Counted from the stretch's first letter, positions 36,012 to 48,996 are shown. The stretch: DNA of 64,000 nucleotides from Trichoplax adhaerens (GCF_000150275.1 NW_002060946.1:4625035-4689034), one strand, 5' to 3'. Notes: a model not told the origin generated them from the letters alone. Program-made: numbers and translations.

Positions 36012-37703
36012 ATGGTAGGTAACAAATAGACTATCGACATTCGTTATTTGCAATTTGGACTATCGACACATCTTAAACCAATTTCAGTTTTGAATGATCG
36101 ACGTGAATAATGTAATATTGTTGCTATAGAGTATCCAGAAATTGTATTACATGCTTTCAATTCGGTGATATTTTGCTTGAATAACTCAAATAGCCCAGGC
36201 AATTGCACTTCCTACGCGTGAAAATGTCCGTTTCACTTTTTCCAATATCGACGCTAATAATGCCAATTAGTATTCACAACTTGTGCTTGTTGGTGAAAAT
36301 TCTTGATAGTTTGCTTTGATAGTTCGGTTGATGAAATGATTCTCCATCGATACTGGATATTTAGCATATTTTACTGTAATAAAACATTTTTCCGTCTTCA
36401 TGATGGCACCCGTTACAGAATGCAGTATGCGCGTACAGTAGTGTGTAGTATAATGTATGGACGCAAAAGAGGATACTGTAATGCTCAAGAATAAGTTACA
36501 TATCAAACACCTACTTAGTAGGGCAATTTTAATACTCTTTCTTATGAGTGTTGTATTCAATGTGTATATTTCACCAGATGTAATGATGGCATATTGATAT
36601 TGTTCAGGTTTTTACGCGATTTGTGGAAATCGGTCGTGTTGTACTGGTCAACACTGGCCCAGACGCTGGTAAACTATGTGTTATAGTTGATGTAATCGAC
36701 CAAAGAAGGGTAAGCATGATACGATGCAATTAATGACAACAATATCATGAGTTGACTGTAATCAGACGCAATGTTAGATAGGTAGCATGAATAGTACTAG
36801 TATTAATAATGTTGTACACACTGTTTGGACTTACTGTGCTAATTGAATTGATTCCTCGAACAACTTGCAAATACGTTGCTATCTACTCTCAATTACAGTG
36901 GATGCAGCAGACATTACTATGTAATTATACCATATTCAGTCAAGTTCAACGCATCGTAGAAATTCTTAATAACTAAATCGTTATAATACTGTATCATGAT
37001 GTGTAATACTGAAACTGATAGCATCGTATGTACCATTAAAATCCTCGATATACAATTGATAACGAATCAAAATTCACTTCTGTTCAATTTGATTTTCTCT
37101 CCAGGCTTTGGTAGATGGACCATCTACGAATGTCAAACGACAAGCCATGAACTTTTCAAACATGTCATTGACCACATTCGTTCTACCTAAGTTAGCTCAC
37201 TCTGTTCATTCCAAGAAAGTGAGACAAGCTTTCGATTCTGAGAAAATTCTGGAAAAGTGGAATGAAACTGCTTGGGCTAAGAAGCTTCGGACACGAACTG
37301 TTAGAAGAAATCTGACCGATTTTGATCGATTTAAAGTCAAGAGAGCTAAACAAAAGGTGCGCTATCGTCATGATAAGATTAGATTTATCTTTAACTTACT
37401 GTAATTTCACCATTTAGTTACGTATATATTACTTTAGTGGAAGTTCCACTCGCCAGTTTAATGTGATCAATATACAATAATGAGTGAACTACTTGCATCA
37501 GACGGTTCTGCTGAATGCTAAATATTGATCAGCTTTATGCTTCAAGCAGTAGCACGAGCACTGAAGTAATCGATTGGTACTTCTCTCTCATAATAATAAA
37601 GTATGCTATTTGTTAATCATGATCTATTTCAATTTTGTAATTACAGAAAGCCAGGCTAATTAACGGCGAAGTGAAAAAACGTAGACGCGCATCAAAGCAA
37701 TAA
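36012..37703 (+). CDS. RPL14: 60S ribosomal protein L14 (eL14)
   Basis: Four coding exons, 36012-36014 (only the ATG), 36608-36709, 37105-37356 and 37647-37703, encode 137 residues. The start [20 protein letters not shown] matches the eL14 SH3-like domain, followed by [26 protein letters not shown]-like [15 protein letters not shown] and the signature [14 protein letters not shown]. The C-terminus ends in a short basic tail KKRRRASKQ and lacks the Ala/Lys/Pro-rich repeat extension of vertebrate L14, which is normal for non-vertebrates. The protein is part of the large ribosomal subunit. The single-codon first exon is a common arrangement for ribosomal protein genes. An AATAAA-like signal follows at about 37748. 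Confidence 0.97.
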
Positions 37704-38398
37704 AGATATTGTTTGTTGTATATTAGATTTGTCAAATGTTATAATCAAATAAAAACTTTCGTTCGTGTCTTCTGTGAATAATAATATACGTGCCATGATG
37801 TTTCTTTGAGCTGAAACTGTAAGTTTCGAAAGTGACTAATTGCTGTGTATCGCTACTCTGCAGCTATTGAAATTTAATATAACAGCTAACTTTATAGCGG
37901 CTACCGGTTATGCACCAAAAAAATGAATTTCATTGATGCATGGCGTAATGCGATCATATGCAGTAGTTAATTTGATCTTTCACGTTTTACAGTTCCTAGT
38001 ATCTAGAAATATAGATCTGCAAAAAAATTGCAAATTTCGAGCATTTTAGCCATCGGATACACGCGTATCTGCAGTTTTCACAACTCTTCAATCTGCGACT
38101 ACCGCAAATACAGATGCCCATCAAAATGCTACCTCTTTGACGTAATTAGATGATGTCTATCAAGTATCCATTCCATTTAAAATTTACTTTTGGAATCTTA
38201 TGTTAGATACTCTTGCCGATACAGTAGCAGTTCGAAATACTAAGGGTGTACGTTCGGACAGTATTTAGGGGTTATTTCGATTTTAAACTATCGAATTGGA
38301 GTAGAATCTCCGTAGACTAGCTTGATTACTATTATGTACTGTAATCATTATAATGAAAACTTTGCAGTGTATTTCTACTCGCATCAGCGGTTGAATTC

Positions 38399-38824
38399 AT
38401 GGCAAAGATTCAGGCTATTGCACTTCGTGACATACTGGTGTCGGTAAATAGGGCTGTAAAGTGAACTGCTGTAATTCAATATCTAGAGCAATCGGAAGGG
38501 CAGATATCGAGTAGGCAACTTGTTGCCCGGGTCATGGACTACTAGAAGAAGACCCAGTAGTCCATGCTTGAATGTAGGGATGCAATTACGAAAAATAGCA
38601 TTGATTTTCCATAACACAGTTTTTAGGCACTAGAATATTATCGCCAAGCCGTTACCAGGTAGGTAATTGCATCCTTGCAAATCATTTCATGCTAACCTGC
38701 AACTCAATCATGTTATAGTGAAGATTTAGATTATATACATTCTCTTTATTCTCACCGAATTTATCTAATTAAAGAAAATTACATAAAAGAGAAACTCAGT
38801 AAATCTACAATACATCAACTTTGA
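38399..38824 (+). CDS. Small unknown spliced ORF between RPL14 and PSMD7
   Basis: Three exons in phase, 38399-38443, 38627-38658 and 38719-38824, encode 60 residues from ATG. Segments are MAKIQAIALRDILVS, ALEYYRQAVTSEDLDYIHS and YLIKENYIKEKLSKSTIHQL before TGA, predicted to be helical. The frame remains open upstream of the ATG to an acceptor at about 38368, adding VFLLASAVEF, so earlier exons probably exist between RPL14 and here; candidate exons at about 38053-38140 and 38207-38258 could not be phased. I do not recognise the family. A separate open frame with an acceptor lies just downstream at 38884-39114. Confidence 0.45.
38533..38566. repeat. CATGGACTAC inverted repeat, copy 2
   Basis: The arms CATGGACTACT (38533-38543) and AGTAGTCCATG (38556-38566) are perfect reverse complements with a 12-nt loop. 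They share their outer 10 bases with the inverted repeat at 34253-34283. This copy lies in the first intron of the small ORF. Confidence 0.75.
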
Positions 38825-38883
38825 ATGTACGTCGTACGGTGCATGAGTTACATTAATCTCACGAATATTTTAATTATCTCCAA

Positions 38884-39114
38884 TTGATGAACAGTGATTG
38901 CATTATGCAATCCATTTCATGTCAAAATTTTAGGAGCTCTTTAACAGATCTTTCAGAGAACAGAGGAAAATCTAAAAATTTATGTATTGTATCATTTACA
39001 AAAATGGATAAGGAAGACGTCGTTTATCAAGATATAATAACAAATAACATAGAAAGTTATAAAATACTCATGGCGTTGACTATACCAATTAGGCGACGTA
39101 GCCCTAGCAAGTAG
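38884..39114 (+). other. Unassigned open frame downstream of the small ORF
   Basis: This is an open frame of 76 codons. Its 3' part follows an AG acceptor at about 38932 and translates to SSLTDLSENRGKSKN, then a Lys/Asp-rich stretch and the basic end IPIRRRSPSK before TAG. It could be the true last exon of the gene at 38399, through alternative splicing, or a chance frame. Its stop is 25 bases from the PSMD7 stop codon on the other strand. Confidence 0.3.
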
Positions 39115-39138
39115 AGTTGGTTAATCAATAATAAAAGC

Positions 39139-41231
39139 CTACTTTTCATTTTTAGATTCCTTCGAATTCGAACTATCCGATGACCCCTTTTGCTCGTCTG
39201 ATTTCTGAGAATTGCTAGACGAACCTATAAATTTATGTCAGTAATAGTCTTGAGTATTGTACTCAATTTCATGTCGAAAGTAATGGATTATAATGTATTC
39301 TAGATGAAATTACGGTGTGAGTAAAATATAGATCGATACATACCTTGGTTATCCGATTTATCCGGTTTATCAGAACTACTTTCTTCGTTTAGTTCGGCAT
39401 TTCTATTCGCTTCTTTGTTATTGATCAGATTATGCAAGGCAATAATAGCTCGTATCATTGAAGCTAAATACATCACCAACATCTGGTCGTTTGTTTTGAC
39501 AGTGAATGTTTTAGCAAACTCTTCAACGTTCACATTCGGCAACAAATTATTTATTTCTTGTAATGTATAAATTGTTTGATGATTGAGAGGCAATTTTCCC
39601 TGTATCACTTTATCTAAGTATTTTGTGATTCCGTCCAGTTCTAACTGCGCTCCTTTTAAAGATTGTAAATAACTGGTGATGCGTTGAGACAATGTTCCAG
39701 CCGTGGAATCTTTTATATCTCTAAAGATTCAATCATTTTATTAGTTGTATTCATCAACAGCATTAAAAAGGGGGATAGTTAAACTACCGCTGTAGTACAA
39801 TAAGATTTAAAACAAATTCAATATAGACCTTAACAAGTGTTCTACTCCAACTTCTTCAGGCTCTTCTGCGCCAATTTCACTAGGTAGGTTCTCAAAAGTT
39901 TTACTTGTTGGTGTGCCATCCTAGAGATATTCCATAGTCAATGTAATAGTCCAGCACATTTCTTAAGTAAGACTGTTTAAAAATCCTTACTGAATAGTAA
40001 ACTTACGTCATGGACTTCTTCGATCGCTATAAAAGCATCCGTCGGAATCCCCAAATCTTTAGGTTGAGCATCAATAATGACTAAAACCTAATGTATAGTG
40101 AATCCATACAATCAATACTAGCTTACTAAAATATGACCTGCAAGCATTGGTGCTAGACTGATCCAGCTGTATAGTGTCATTTTTTTTGTAGTTAATTACC
40201 AATTCTACCATCATTTTACTGTACTCACCGGATTTGCTACGAAGCGTTTTAAGACTTCGTTGACGGATATATCATTACTGTGGATTTTCGGTCCGGTATG
40301 ATACCAACCAACCACTTTCTCACGAGCTATATAGAGTCAAAAGAAAGAACCCATTTACTTTTGAATGGTGATGGTGTTGGAAAAGGTAGGCAAATGAATG
40401 ACCGTAAGATCAGTTCAATGGAGTGCAAAATTACAATTTGAAAAGTAAATGTGCAAGGCTCAATCAATGAGCTATTTTTAGCATTAACTTTACCGTTGAC
40501 TTTTTTGAACATGGCATACATGTTTTCTAGATAATCATGATCTAGGTACCAGATATCAGGATTTTTTTCTTCTTCTTCGAATGGAACTAAAAAAGGCGCA
40601 GAGGATACGTCTTTTAATGAATATTATGAATTCATGACATCATCTACTATACAGACAAGTACTGGACAATTTGATAGTGGTTTAACCACTCTGACTGATC
40701 CAATATTTATGGTATCTTTAGTGATATTCCTAAGTGGACAAGTTGTTGTTATTAATGTAGTTTCCTTCAATGAAATGTTTCATTGATTGGGTCCATCTAT
40801 TAACCTAGTGTACAGTACAGCCATTGAATCCATCACTGTATGTTGTATTGTCCAATTCTACCGTAGCTCAATTGTTAGACTGTCAGTGGTGTATTTTTAA
40901 AGCTATTTGCCAGCAGACTAGCTCCCTTGCAGTCAATTCAATTTCTTTCAGTCGAGTATTTCAATGTTTTAGCTATCGTATACGCTGGCAACTATTCAAT
41001 GTACAACGATGACTGCATGTTGCACTCAAGTAGTATCATTTGGTTTGGAAAGAGATGGAAAAAATTCAAAACTCTCTTACCAGCAAAGCTATTGGATACA
41101 TCTAAAATTTGACCTTTCAAAGAACCAAGCAAGATACCAACCACTCTTTTATCATTTAACCTTTTAAAATGATCTACTACGCTTAATAAGACCGTAGGAT
41201 GGACGACTACTTTCTCTGGTTTAGTTATCAT
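39139..41231 (-). CDS. PSMD7: 26S proteasome regulatory subunit 7 (Rpn8), non-catalytic MPN subunit
   Basis: Seven minus-strand exons, 41081-41231, 40494-40586, 40229-40326, 40007-40087, 39829-39920, 39344-39720 and 39139-39224, join in phase to encode 325 residues; human PSMD7 has 324. The MPN domain starts [20 protein letters not shown] and contains [48 protein letters not shown] and [15 protein letters not shown]. The JAMM zinc ligands are incomplete, as expected for the structural partner of the deubiquitinase Rpn11. The C-terminal helices ([48 protein letters not shown] and ALHNLINNK) join the lid helical bundle. The tail is Ser/Lys/Asp-rich. Exon 5 uses a weak GTCTAT donor. Confidence 0.97.
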
Positions 41232-43665
41232 GATTTCAATTTGCCAACACAGTCAGTACAATCTTCCTTCTTCTTATGGCGCTGATGAATCAATCTTGAC
41301 ACTGTCCGGACAACTGGAGATTGATTTTCCACAAGCGTGAGTCAACGTACAGTACTGACAGACAGAGCAGTGCCACAGCCCTGTACTGTACTGTACCGTA
41401 CGCACCGCGTTGCATACTCACGGTGACTCACCAGTCCACAGTGTACAGTGTACAGTAGTTTAGTTCTGTACTGTACACTGTACACTGAGTATGCTGTACT
41501 TTGCAGCTACTGTTCCAATCGTGTGTAAAAACTTGGGGAGTACAGAGTCAGATTAATTTCGATGCCACCCTGAAAAGATAGAATTGTGTAAGTTAAATCA
41601 GGCCCAAACTAGATCAATTCTAGATGTCGTTGTAGCCTAATAACTAAGAAATGCCAGTTTCGTTCTTATTTCTCAAAAAATTCTACATTTTTCCCGTAAA
41701 ATTGGTTAAAAGTCTTTGTCATTGGCAAGTATCATTGTTGGCAAATCGCGCTCTGCGTTTTCGCAATGACAGTTATTATACTGTACAGTACTGTACTGTA
41801 CAATGTGTATGGTACCTTATTGTACTGTATGGTTTTAGTTTTAGTGACCATTTCATCACCAGTTCAGACTGCACAGTAAATGTATCGCTGTACCGTTCCA
41901 CGATCGTTCCGAACCGTATCTACAGTATGTACAGTACAGTACACTGTGTACTGTACAGTATACTGTCCTGTACACTGTACAGTACATTCTACAGTAGATA
42001 CGGTTCCATTTCATCACCAGTTGAGAAAATACAGTACAGTACAGTATGTCTCATCTCCTTCCATCCCATCGCATTTTACAGTATTTTCACTTCACTTCCC
42101 GTCCTGTTTGTCCCGTAACTAGTCTACTGTACTACCATTAATGAAGATGTTACAGACTTCTGACCGGACCGAAACGCGACGGGATCCGACCAGACGGAAC
42201 GACAGCAAAAAAGAAAGAAAAGGGACAGGAAACGGTCGTTGACTGTAGTAATAATTGCCAAGCGGTTTATTTTCCTCTTCATTTCATCTGTATCGTACAT
42301 GTGTAACGGCACACCATACTGTCCCGATGAATATCGAAATTAGCTGCTCATTGATTTTATACAGTACAGTATGGTGGTATACGGTGTCATGGATACCGAC
42401 CGTATAGTAAAATGACCGGCAAAATGATCAGCCTCCCAATGATTTGGCATTGACGGCCGTTTCCTATCCCCTTTTTCATTTTTCTACCAGTCGTTGACGA
42501 GGTGGTCAATAACTTTCTACATACGCGTACATAGCTTATGACTACAGAAAGAGAGGAAAAGTTGTAATTCAAGACTGTTGAGTAGAAAAAAAAGTGTTGA
42601 ATTTACAATTGAAGTAATACATGACCATCATGCGAAAGTATCCAAATGGAATATTGACTAAAGCCTATGCTATAAACGTTAATTGACTTCATAATAAATG
42701 AACAACGGTATGATGTTGTCATCAATACCAAACGGTGGGACACCTTGGTAGGCAATCCTTACTGCATATTGTAATTTACTTACATGAATTATACTGCACG
42801 ATAGATACATGTCGAGATCTCTGCGTGAAATAATTCAATACAAATTATGGGAAACCTCGATCAGATGCGCCTAATGATAATTCTCTGCGCATTACCGTAT
42901 CATAAATAGTTCAAGCTTAATTACATTTGATAGACTTATTCTTTCGTAGTCCTTGCAACTGCGAGAGAGGTATTGTAAACTACTTCGTCACTATAGCAAC
43001 GCAGAGTTCTTACTTTCCGCTTGAGGTTTATTTACGGAGTGCGTTTATTAAGGCAGTGGCAGTGAAAAAATAGCTTTGTCTAATGGTGATTGATCTATTG
43101 TATAACTCTCTTATACAGGGAAATATTTCATCAACAATACAACTATTCACCGCACTATGTACATGCAAACTACGAGTACATCTTGTAACACTTTTAGCTC
43201 GTCGAGTTCCCTACCGTGAACGAACTACCTGTACCTTGGTATACAGAGACTACTACTTCCTAATACTTTTCATAATTTACCTTTACCAGCTTGAAATAAG
43301 TCGATGATTGGCATTCTCAATCTTACCATCGACTGTGTTATATAAAGAATATTTGTAATTTAACCTCTTCTATTTCAAAGTTTTTTACTTTTTTAATTAA
43401 TTAACTGCAATCTACTTACGTACGTGATTGCTCCACACAATTCATGGACTGAGAAAAAATCGAGGACGAATTTACAAATTCGTAAACCTGCTGGAAGAGG
43501 TTAGTTAAGAGATTAGATCATTTGGCCTCTCATTAACCTTCAAGACATCTATTCTTATCGATTATAATATCGACCAATGTATCACATGAATTTGAAGAAC
43601 TTACAATTTTAATACAAACCCTTCGATATCGACGATAAAGTTATTGCTGTACACGTATATTCAAT
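41232..43665. other. Divergent intergenic region PSMD7/coiled-coil gene
   Basis: The half next to PSMD7 (41340-42400) is rich in GTAC repeats; the rest is AT-rich unique sequence. The 155-codon frame at 41651-42118 is mostly repeat-derived and rejected. No exon could be supported, though the 5' exon or promoter of the coiled-coil gene must lie at the right edge. Confidence 0.6.
41346..42045. repeat. GTAC palindromic repeat clusters upstream of PSMD7
   Basis: Three sub-clusters lie at 41346-41500, 41780-41830 and 41925-42045. They have the same TACTGTACAGTA vocabulary, including CAGTGTACAGTGTACAGTAG and CTGTACACTGTACACTG. The first begins about 115 bases upstream of the PSMD7 start codon. Confidence 0.85.
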
Positions 43666-45547
43666 ATGCAGCCGGAGTCACAAGCTGAACGCTTAACCTC
43701 CAAACATATTAAAACTTTAAACTATTTGCAATTAATCTTGAAGCAAAAAGGTGAACTAGAAAATAAAATTGCCGACTTAGAGGTGAGAAAGTGACAAGCA
43801 GATAATGTCTCTGTTTTATTCTATCTAACTTTTGTGACTTGTATAATATATTAAGATCAGACCAGATGCGCGTCAAGATAGTTCGCTAATTACCTTGTAC
43901 AATGTTACTAATCTTCAATGCTAACAATAGATTTATAAACTTCCTTTCATTCACTAGGATCAACTCGCCGATGCTAATGAAAATATCAGATTAGCCGATC
44001 GACGTTTCGAAGAACTAAAAAGAGAATCAGAAGATGGCTTAGAAGCTAAAATCGCAGAACTTGAATCGAAACATCAAGCAGAGGTAACTAGTAAAGAAAG
44101 ATCGCATACGACTTAAAAACTTATAATATTATTATTAATCGCGTAGTTAGCCTCATATTCTAATGATAAATTGATATTACTGTAAGTGAAAGTCAGCCGA
44201 TTAAGGGCTATATACTGTCCAATGTAATCGGATAATTTTTTCATCTTAATGCGGTAAAATGCAAAGTTTACTCCCTTGCCCATTTCGTGTAACTCGTTAT
44301 ACTTTCAGGAAATAAGGGACAAGAAATCAGTCTCATAGTTAAAAGAGCGCGAGTTTGTTAATATCTGCTATCATTAATGATAGGTTGTACAACTAATGAA
44401 GGGAAAGCTTGAGGTTGGAAAGCAATGGCAAAATGAAGTACAAAATGTAAGATAAAAATAAACATCTAATAAACTATCACTGAGTTATCGCTACCATTCG
44501 AAAATAATTGTTAATGATAAATCCCTTGTCCTAGAAAATTGTAATAAATCATTCTTGATAATACATGGTATATGCATCTAAACACTTTTATTCATTTTTT
44601 TCTAATGAATTTTAGATGCGAGACCGCGTGAAAACTTTAGAGGAGGAAAATAAAGCTTTATTAGCTAAAACCAAACTTGCAAATCAGTATGAAGATAAAA
44701 TTAAGGTAAAAGAACTTGCTACTTTCTTATATACGGGTAACTTAATAACGTAAATATTCTCTCTCTCTATTTATATTTTATACGGTAATAAAGCTCTTAT
44801 CAGTAGATTATTGTAATAAAATACGAAAGAAAATTATTAGATTAATCAGTTGATGCCAAACTATTTTAGGAATTGTTCAGTGAATTGGACAGAGCAATAA
44901 AGAAAATTGAAGATCTTAAATTAGTTAATGAAAAAGTACTGCAAGAAAAAAATAAAATTAGGGAAGAATCTAATAGCTATTACGAAAAAGTGAAAAGTAC
45001 AAAACAATCTTTAAAAATGTCGACCCAGAGGATCGAAGAATTGGAACGACAAATTAAAATGAAGGAAGAAATTATTAAAGAAGAAACAGCTCAAGTTAAC
45101 ATACTAAGTGAAAAAATCCTATTTACTGGTCGAGAAAATCAAAAACTAATTTCCTCTAATAAAGAATTACAAAAAAAGGTTAAAAAGCGTATACATCAAA
45201 TGGAAGAATTGGAAAATTCAACTGTATCACTACGTGAAGAAAGGAGTGTATTAGCTGATCAAGTTTCTAATTTATCAGTAGATTTGGAAAGAATGAATAA
45301 TTTATATGCCAAAGCGGTAAATCCAAGTATGGGCGGGCATTTCAAGGAGTTTGTTAAATTACGCCGTGACTTTAACAACTTAAGAGAAGAGAATGAAACT
45401 TTACATTGTAAATTGCGTGTTAAAATGTCGAATTATTTACCTTTATTAAAAGCTAGCGTTACCTTCAAATCATCTACTAGCAACAAGCTTCACAACAATA
45501 GCGATGTGACAAGTAGCCGATGGGTTTCGTCCAATTTATTAAAGTAG
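43666..45547 (+). CDS. Unnamed coiled-coil protein
   Basis: Five exons in phase, 43666-43782, 43958-44083, 44384-44446, 44616-44705 and 44870-45547, encode 357 residues from MQPESQAERLTSKHIKTLNY. Almost all of residues 15-300 is heptad-like and rich in Glu, Lys, Leu and Gln (DLEDQLADANENIRLADRR, KVKSTKQSLKMSTQRIEELE, SNKELQKKVKKRIHQMEELE), so a long parallel coiled coil is expected. A short break near VNPSMGGHFKEFVKLRRDFN precedes a last helix, and the C-terminus is Ser/Asn-rich and non-helical. It resembles centrosomal or ciliary coiled-coil proteins in general style, but I cannot assign a family, and coiled-coil composition alone is not evidence of function. Confidence 0.8.
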
Positions 45548-46502
45548 TTGCTAAATAAAGGTGTCGATCCAATTTACAAGATAGAATATCAACTTTGAAA
45601 ATTATTAGTTTGCTATCTTTAATTTTACTGAAAAAATCTACTTCATTTATGTCACTACTGATTTATAATTTTTGATAATTATGATTTATAGTACGCTATA
45701 GACACTATCGCGTACACGCATTTAATAAACTTTAATCTTGCTAAACAGGGTCCGTAGTAGCATCAACGACTATGATGATTGTAAAACAACGTACTGTACA
45801 AAAGTTGATGGGATTGTATGTAACAGATCGTAGATATTGCTAGTACAAAACTGCATACATCTGATATTTGTAAATGATTCATTGTATCAATATTTGTTCT
45901 AAGAGCATCAAAATTTTATTAGCTTCACTTAATTAAAATTGAAGGATCTACTAAAACGACGTTGACTTTGTTAAAATATCTTATTGCCAACATCTTATTA
46001 CGTATTGCTGTCTAATGTGCCATCCATTAATCCTAAGTATAAATAACCAGAAATTGTCTATGCAGTTTTTTAAAAGTAGAGGCGAAAAATTCTATCATCT
46101 TTTGAAATAATGTACTTATGCCTTAAAGTATATGATTTTATCATTTTCTATGTCAACTTTAAAGCCAGCTTTGAAAATATCTAGATGGCATTGCTTAATA
46201 TTTTTGAAATAATGAGCGGTACAAAGAATCGAGAAGTTTTTAATCGATTTCCTTATATTACAATTGTGCTTGAATATCATGTCAGCTTATTGATTTAAAA
46301 AGATGATTTTTAAATTCGAAGTAAAGAAATAAAATGATATTTGAATACTTAGTACAATGCGAATACTTGCAAAATAACACATTGCATATATGGACAGCTA
46401 GTACTTCATCTCTCTAGATGGGTCCGTTATATGAAAGAATTTGATTTGTTCTATCTTAAATTTCATTATTACAAATAGAGAGCTAATATAAAGGCAGCCA
46501 AT
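45548..46502. other. Convergent 3' gap coiled-coil gene/TIMM21
   Basis: This AT-rich stretch has a single TACTGTAC word (about 45791). I see no exon, repeat array or RNA gene in it. Confidence 0.65.
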
Positions 46503-48996
46503 CTAGCGATTGTCTTCAACCATAATTGTTCCTCTTTGATATCCTGTTAATTCCACAAGAATATAGCGATAATCGTAGTTACCTCTTGATACCTAGCATC
46601 AAAAATTATAAAAAAAAGTTATTTTTGTGACATCCAATTTTAAACAAAATAATTTTACATCATTAGAGGTAATACACTTTCACGGAGGATTTAATTTAAT
46701 TTACATATATGTCATCGCATAAATCATTAACCTCTTTCAAATCGACGTGTACGGTTCCTTTATTCCTTGTACCATTGATATAATATCTTACTCTCATATA
46801 GTTCACGTCGTCGACAATATATTCTTGGCTACTGTTAAATTAAAAATTTGTAGTAATGTTAACTTAGGTTAATATCAAATCAATGTACAAGAAAACTTCT
46901 TCATTACAATAGGAAAATATGGAAAAATAGCAATTACACTAATCTATAAAAAGCAAACGTGATGATAACGTACGTACATGCAGTAAAATAAGTATAGTAT
47001 TGCTTAAAATAGCGAAATAGCATCACTATAACAACTTAATGGTACCTAATATTTCGATATCTATTTCTTCCTGACTGATCGCCATGAGCTGTTATTGGAG
47101 TGCCAAGAGCATCAATAACCTATTAATAGAGAGTCATTACATCTTCACATTGCAATAGTTAACAACACGAATAGTCATGTCCATGACAATATCTCTAAAG
47201 AGATGATAAATAAAAAAGTTCGGATGTTACCTAGACCAGGTATCCTGTATTTAGAAAAAAATTAATTATTATTATGGGAAATAAGTACGTACTTGTTGAT
47301 TACTCTTGACTAATTTCAGGGTATGAGAATATATATTATTGGCACTGTTACTGGAGAATAATTCCCTAAAAACGCTCCAGAAGAGGATACCTATATTAAG
47401 TAAATTTTTAAAACGTTATTGTGATATATACGGGATCGATGTCCTTGCTAAATATTGCGCTACACTGATTGCATTAGCCATTACGCGTTGACAGCAACGC
47501 TACTGCTCAGTTGATCATAATTACGAGTAATAATGCGATATTAAATTTTTCTGAGGCGGAGTAGAAAACAGTGGACGCGTATGTAAGAATGTACATGGTT
47601 CTTTTGCTATTCTAACTAAAATTAATTTGATAACAATCCTACAATATTTAACATTAGTTTATTTTTACGCTTGTGTAACCTAATATCGATAAGCAAAGGC
47701 TATCATTTCGCAATTAGTTTATCTTACACTAGTAATATACCTGTAATACCAAACCCAATTAGTATAACTCCAAAGTAGCTTGCATCCTTACCGGCTTTAG
47801 CAACTGCAAATTATAAAGAGAAGTCTGATCAGGCTTAATCCTCACCACGATATAATTATTTCACCAATTATGATATGCGTAAACATTCTAAAATTTATCG
47901 TGGGTATATTTAATAAGCTTAATAAGTGTGACGATGTGTTCATAGAACCTCAAATGGGTTATACTTTCTCTTCAGAGAAATACAAGCGCGTACTGTATAC
48001 TCTTATTAAAGCGCTATAAAAGTAGTTCTATTCAAGTTCCTGCATTCGTAGAAGAGTTTGCAAAAGTGCCTGTATGGTAATGGTAAAAACGGTCATTTAT
48101 AGCTTGCGAATGATGCAATTATATGCCTTCTATTGCAAGGTAAACTAACAATCGTGCATATTGATTGTCGATAGCAAGTTAACAAAAAGGAGTTTTTTGT
48201 AACTGCGGACTGTCCTACAATACTAAGACTTGTGTAAGTAAGTGATGGAATAATTAGGACTTTACCATTGTACATAGTACAACATACACGTATACACACA
48301 GATCTATTAAGGAGTTGTTGATAGTCCCTAGGCTACACCATGATTATGGTAGCTTGAGACCATTTCATGAAGTATTGCACATTTTCAGATTGATGTTGAG
48401 TTATTTACAGTATATGAAAACGTATACAAAGTACGCGTCTATGAGTATTCAGTAGTCGTCTGGGCACCTTTTCTCGCAGTACTTAGTTGAGTTTCCGCCC
48501 TAGAATCCGATTCTGTTAGAGCACTTCGAAATTGCTTCTTCTCATTGTCACTATCCGTGGAATAAAGTTGAGTAATCATCAATATCGCTGGCTTTGGTTG
48601 ATATTGACGGTATGAAATAACGTTGCCAAGAGAAACAGCCGATGATCGACACCATCGAGCATCTATGTTTACAATGCTATAATTTCTACATTGCTTTGGC
48701 AATATAGAAAGGAGGCTGCCGAAGATAGAGGATGATCTATTCGACAACTGATAGATTTTAGTAATACACCGATGGGTTGTAGAAGCGCTAGCAACGATCA
48801 TATCTTCACCAGTTTGAAATTCTTTGCTTGCCAAGCTTGTTTGACGACAGTCTTGATTTGCTAATGGAACAACGTTGCAGCTTTGCAGGTGGATCTGGGA
48901 ACTGCTGCAAGTTAGGCACAAAAGTAGAGAAGGGACGGACGGAAAATAGCCTTCTCGTACTCTAGAAATGGGTAAGAAGACGATGTTGCTGGTCAT
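46503..48996 (-). CDS. TIMM21: Mitochondrial import inner membrane translocase subunit Tim21
   Basis: Six minus-strand exons, 48468-48996, 47741-47803, 47293-47390, 47046-47119, 46732-46831 and 46503-46592, join in phase to encode 317 residues, longer than the about 248 of vertebrates. The extra length is in exon 1, a Ser/Arg-rich, acid-poor N-terminus of about 176 residues that would act as mitochondrial presequence. A single membrane segment follows (YFGVILIGFGITGILFWSVF), then the intermembrane-space domain with VIDALGTPITAHGD, MRVRYYINGTRNKGTVHVDL and the closing DYRYILVELTGYQRGTIMVEDNR. Tim21 links TIM23 to the TOM complex and to respiratory-chain assembly. The gene is divergent from HAUS4 across a GTAC-r​ich gap. 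Confidence 0.92.

Noticed and set aside
41651-42122. 155- and 80-codon plus-strand frames
   Set aside because: Most of their length is GTAC repeat, and the remainder has no recognisable motif.
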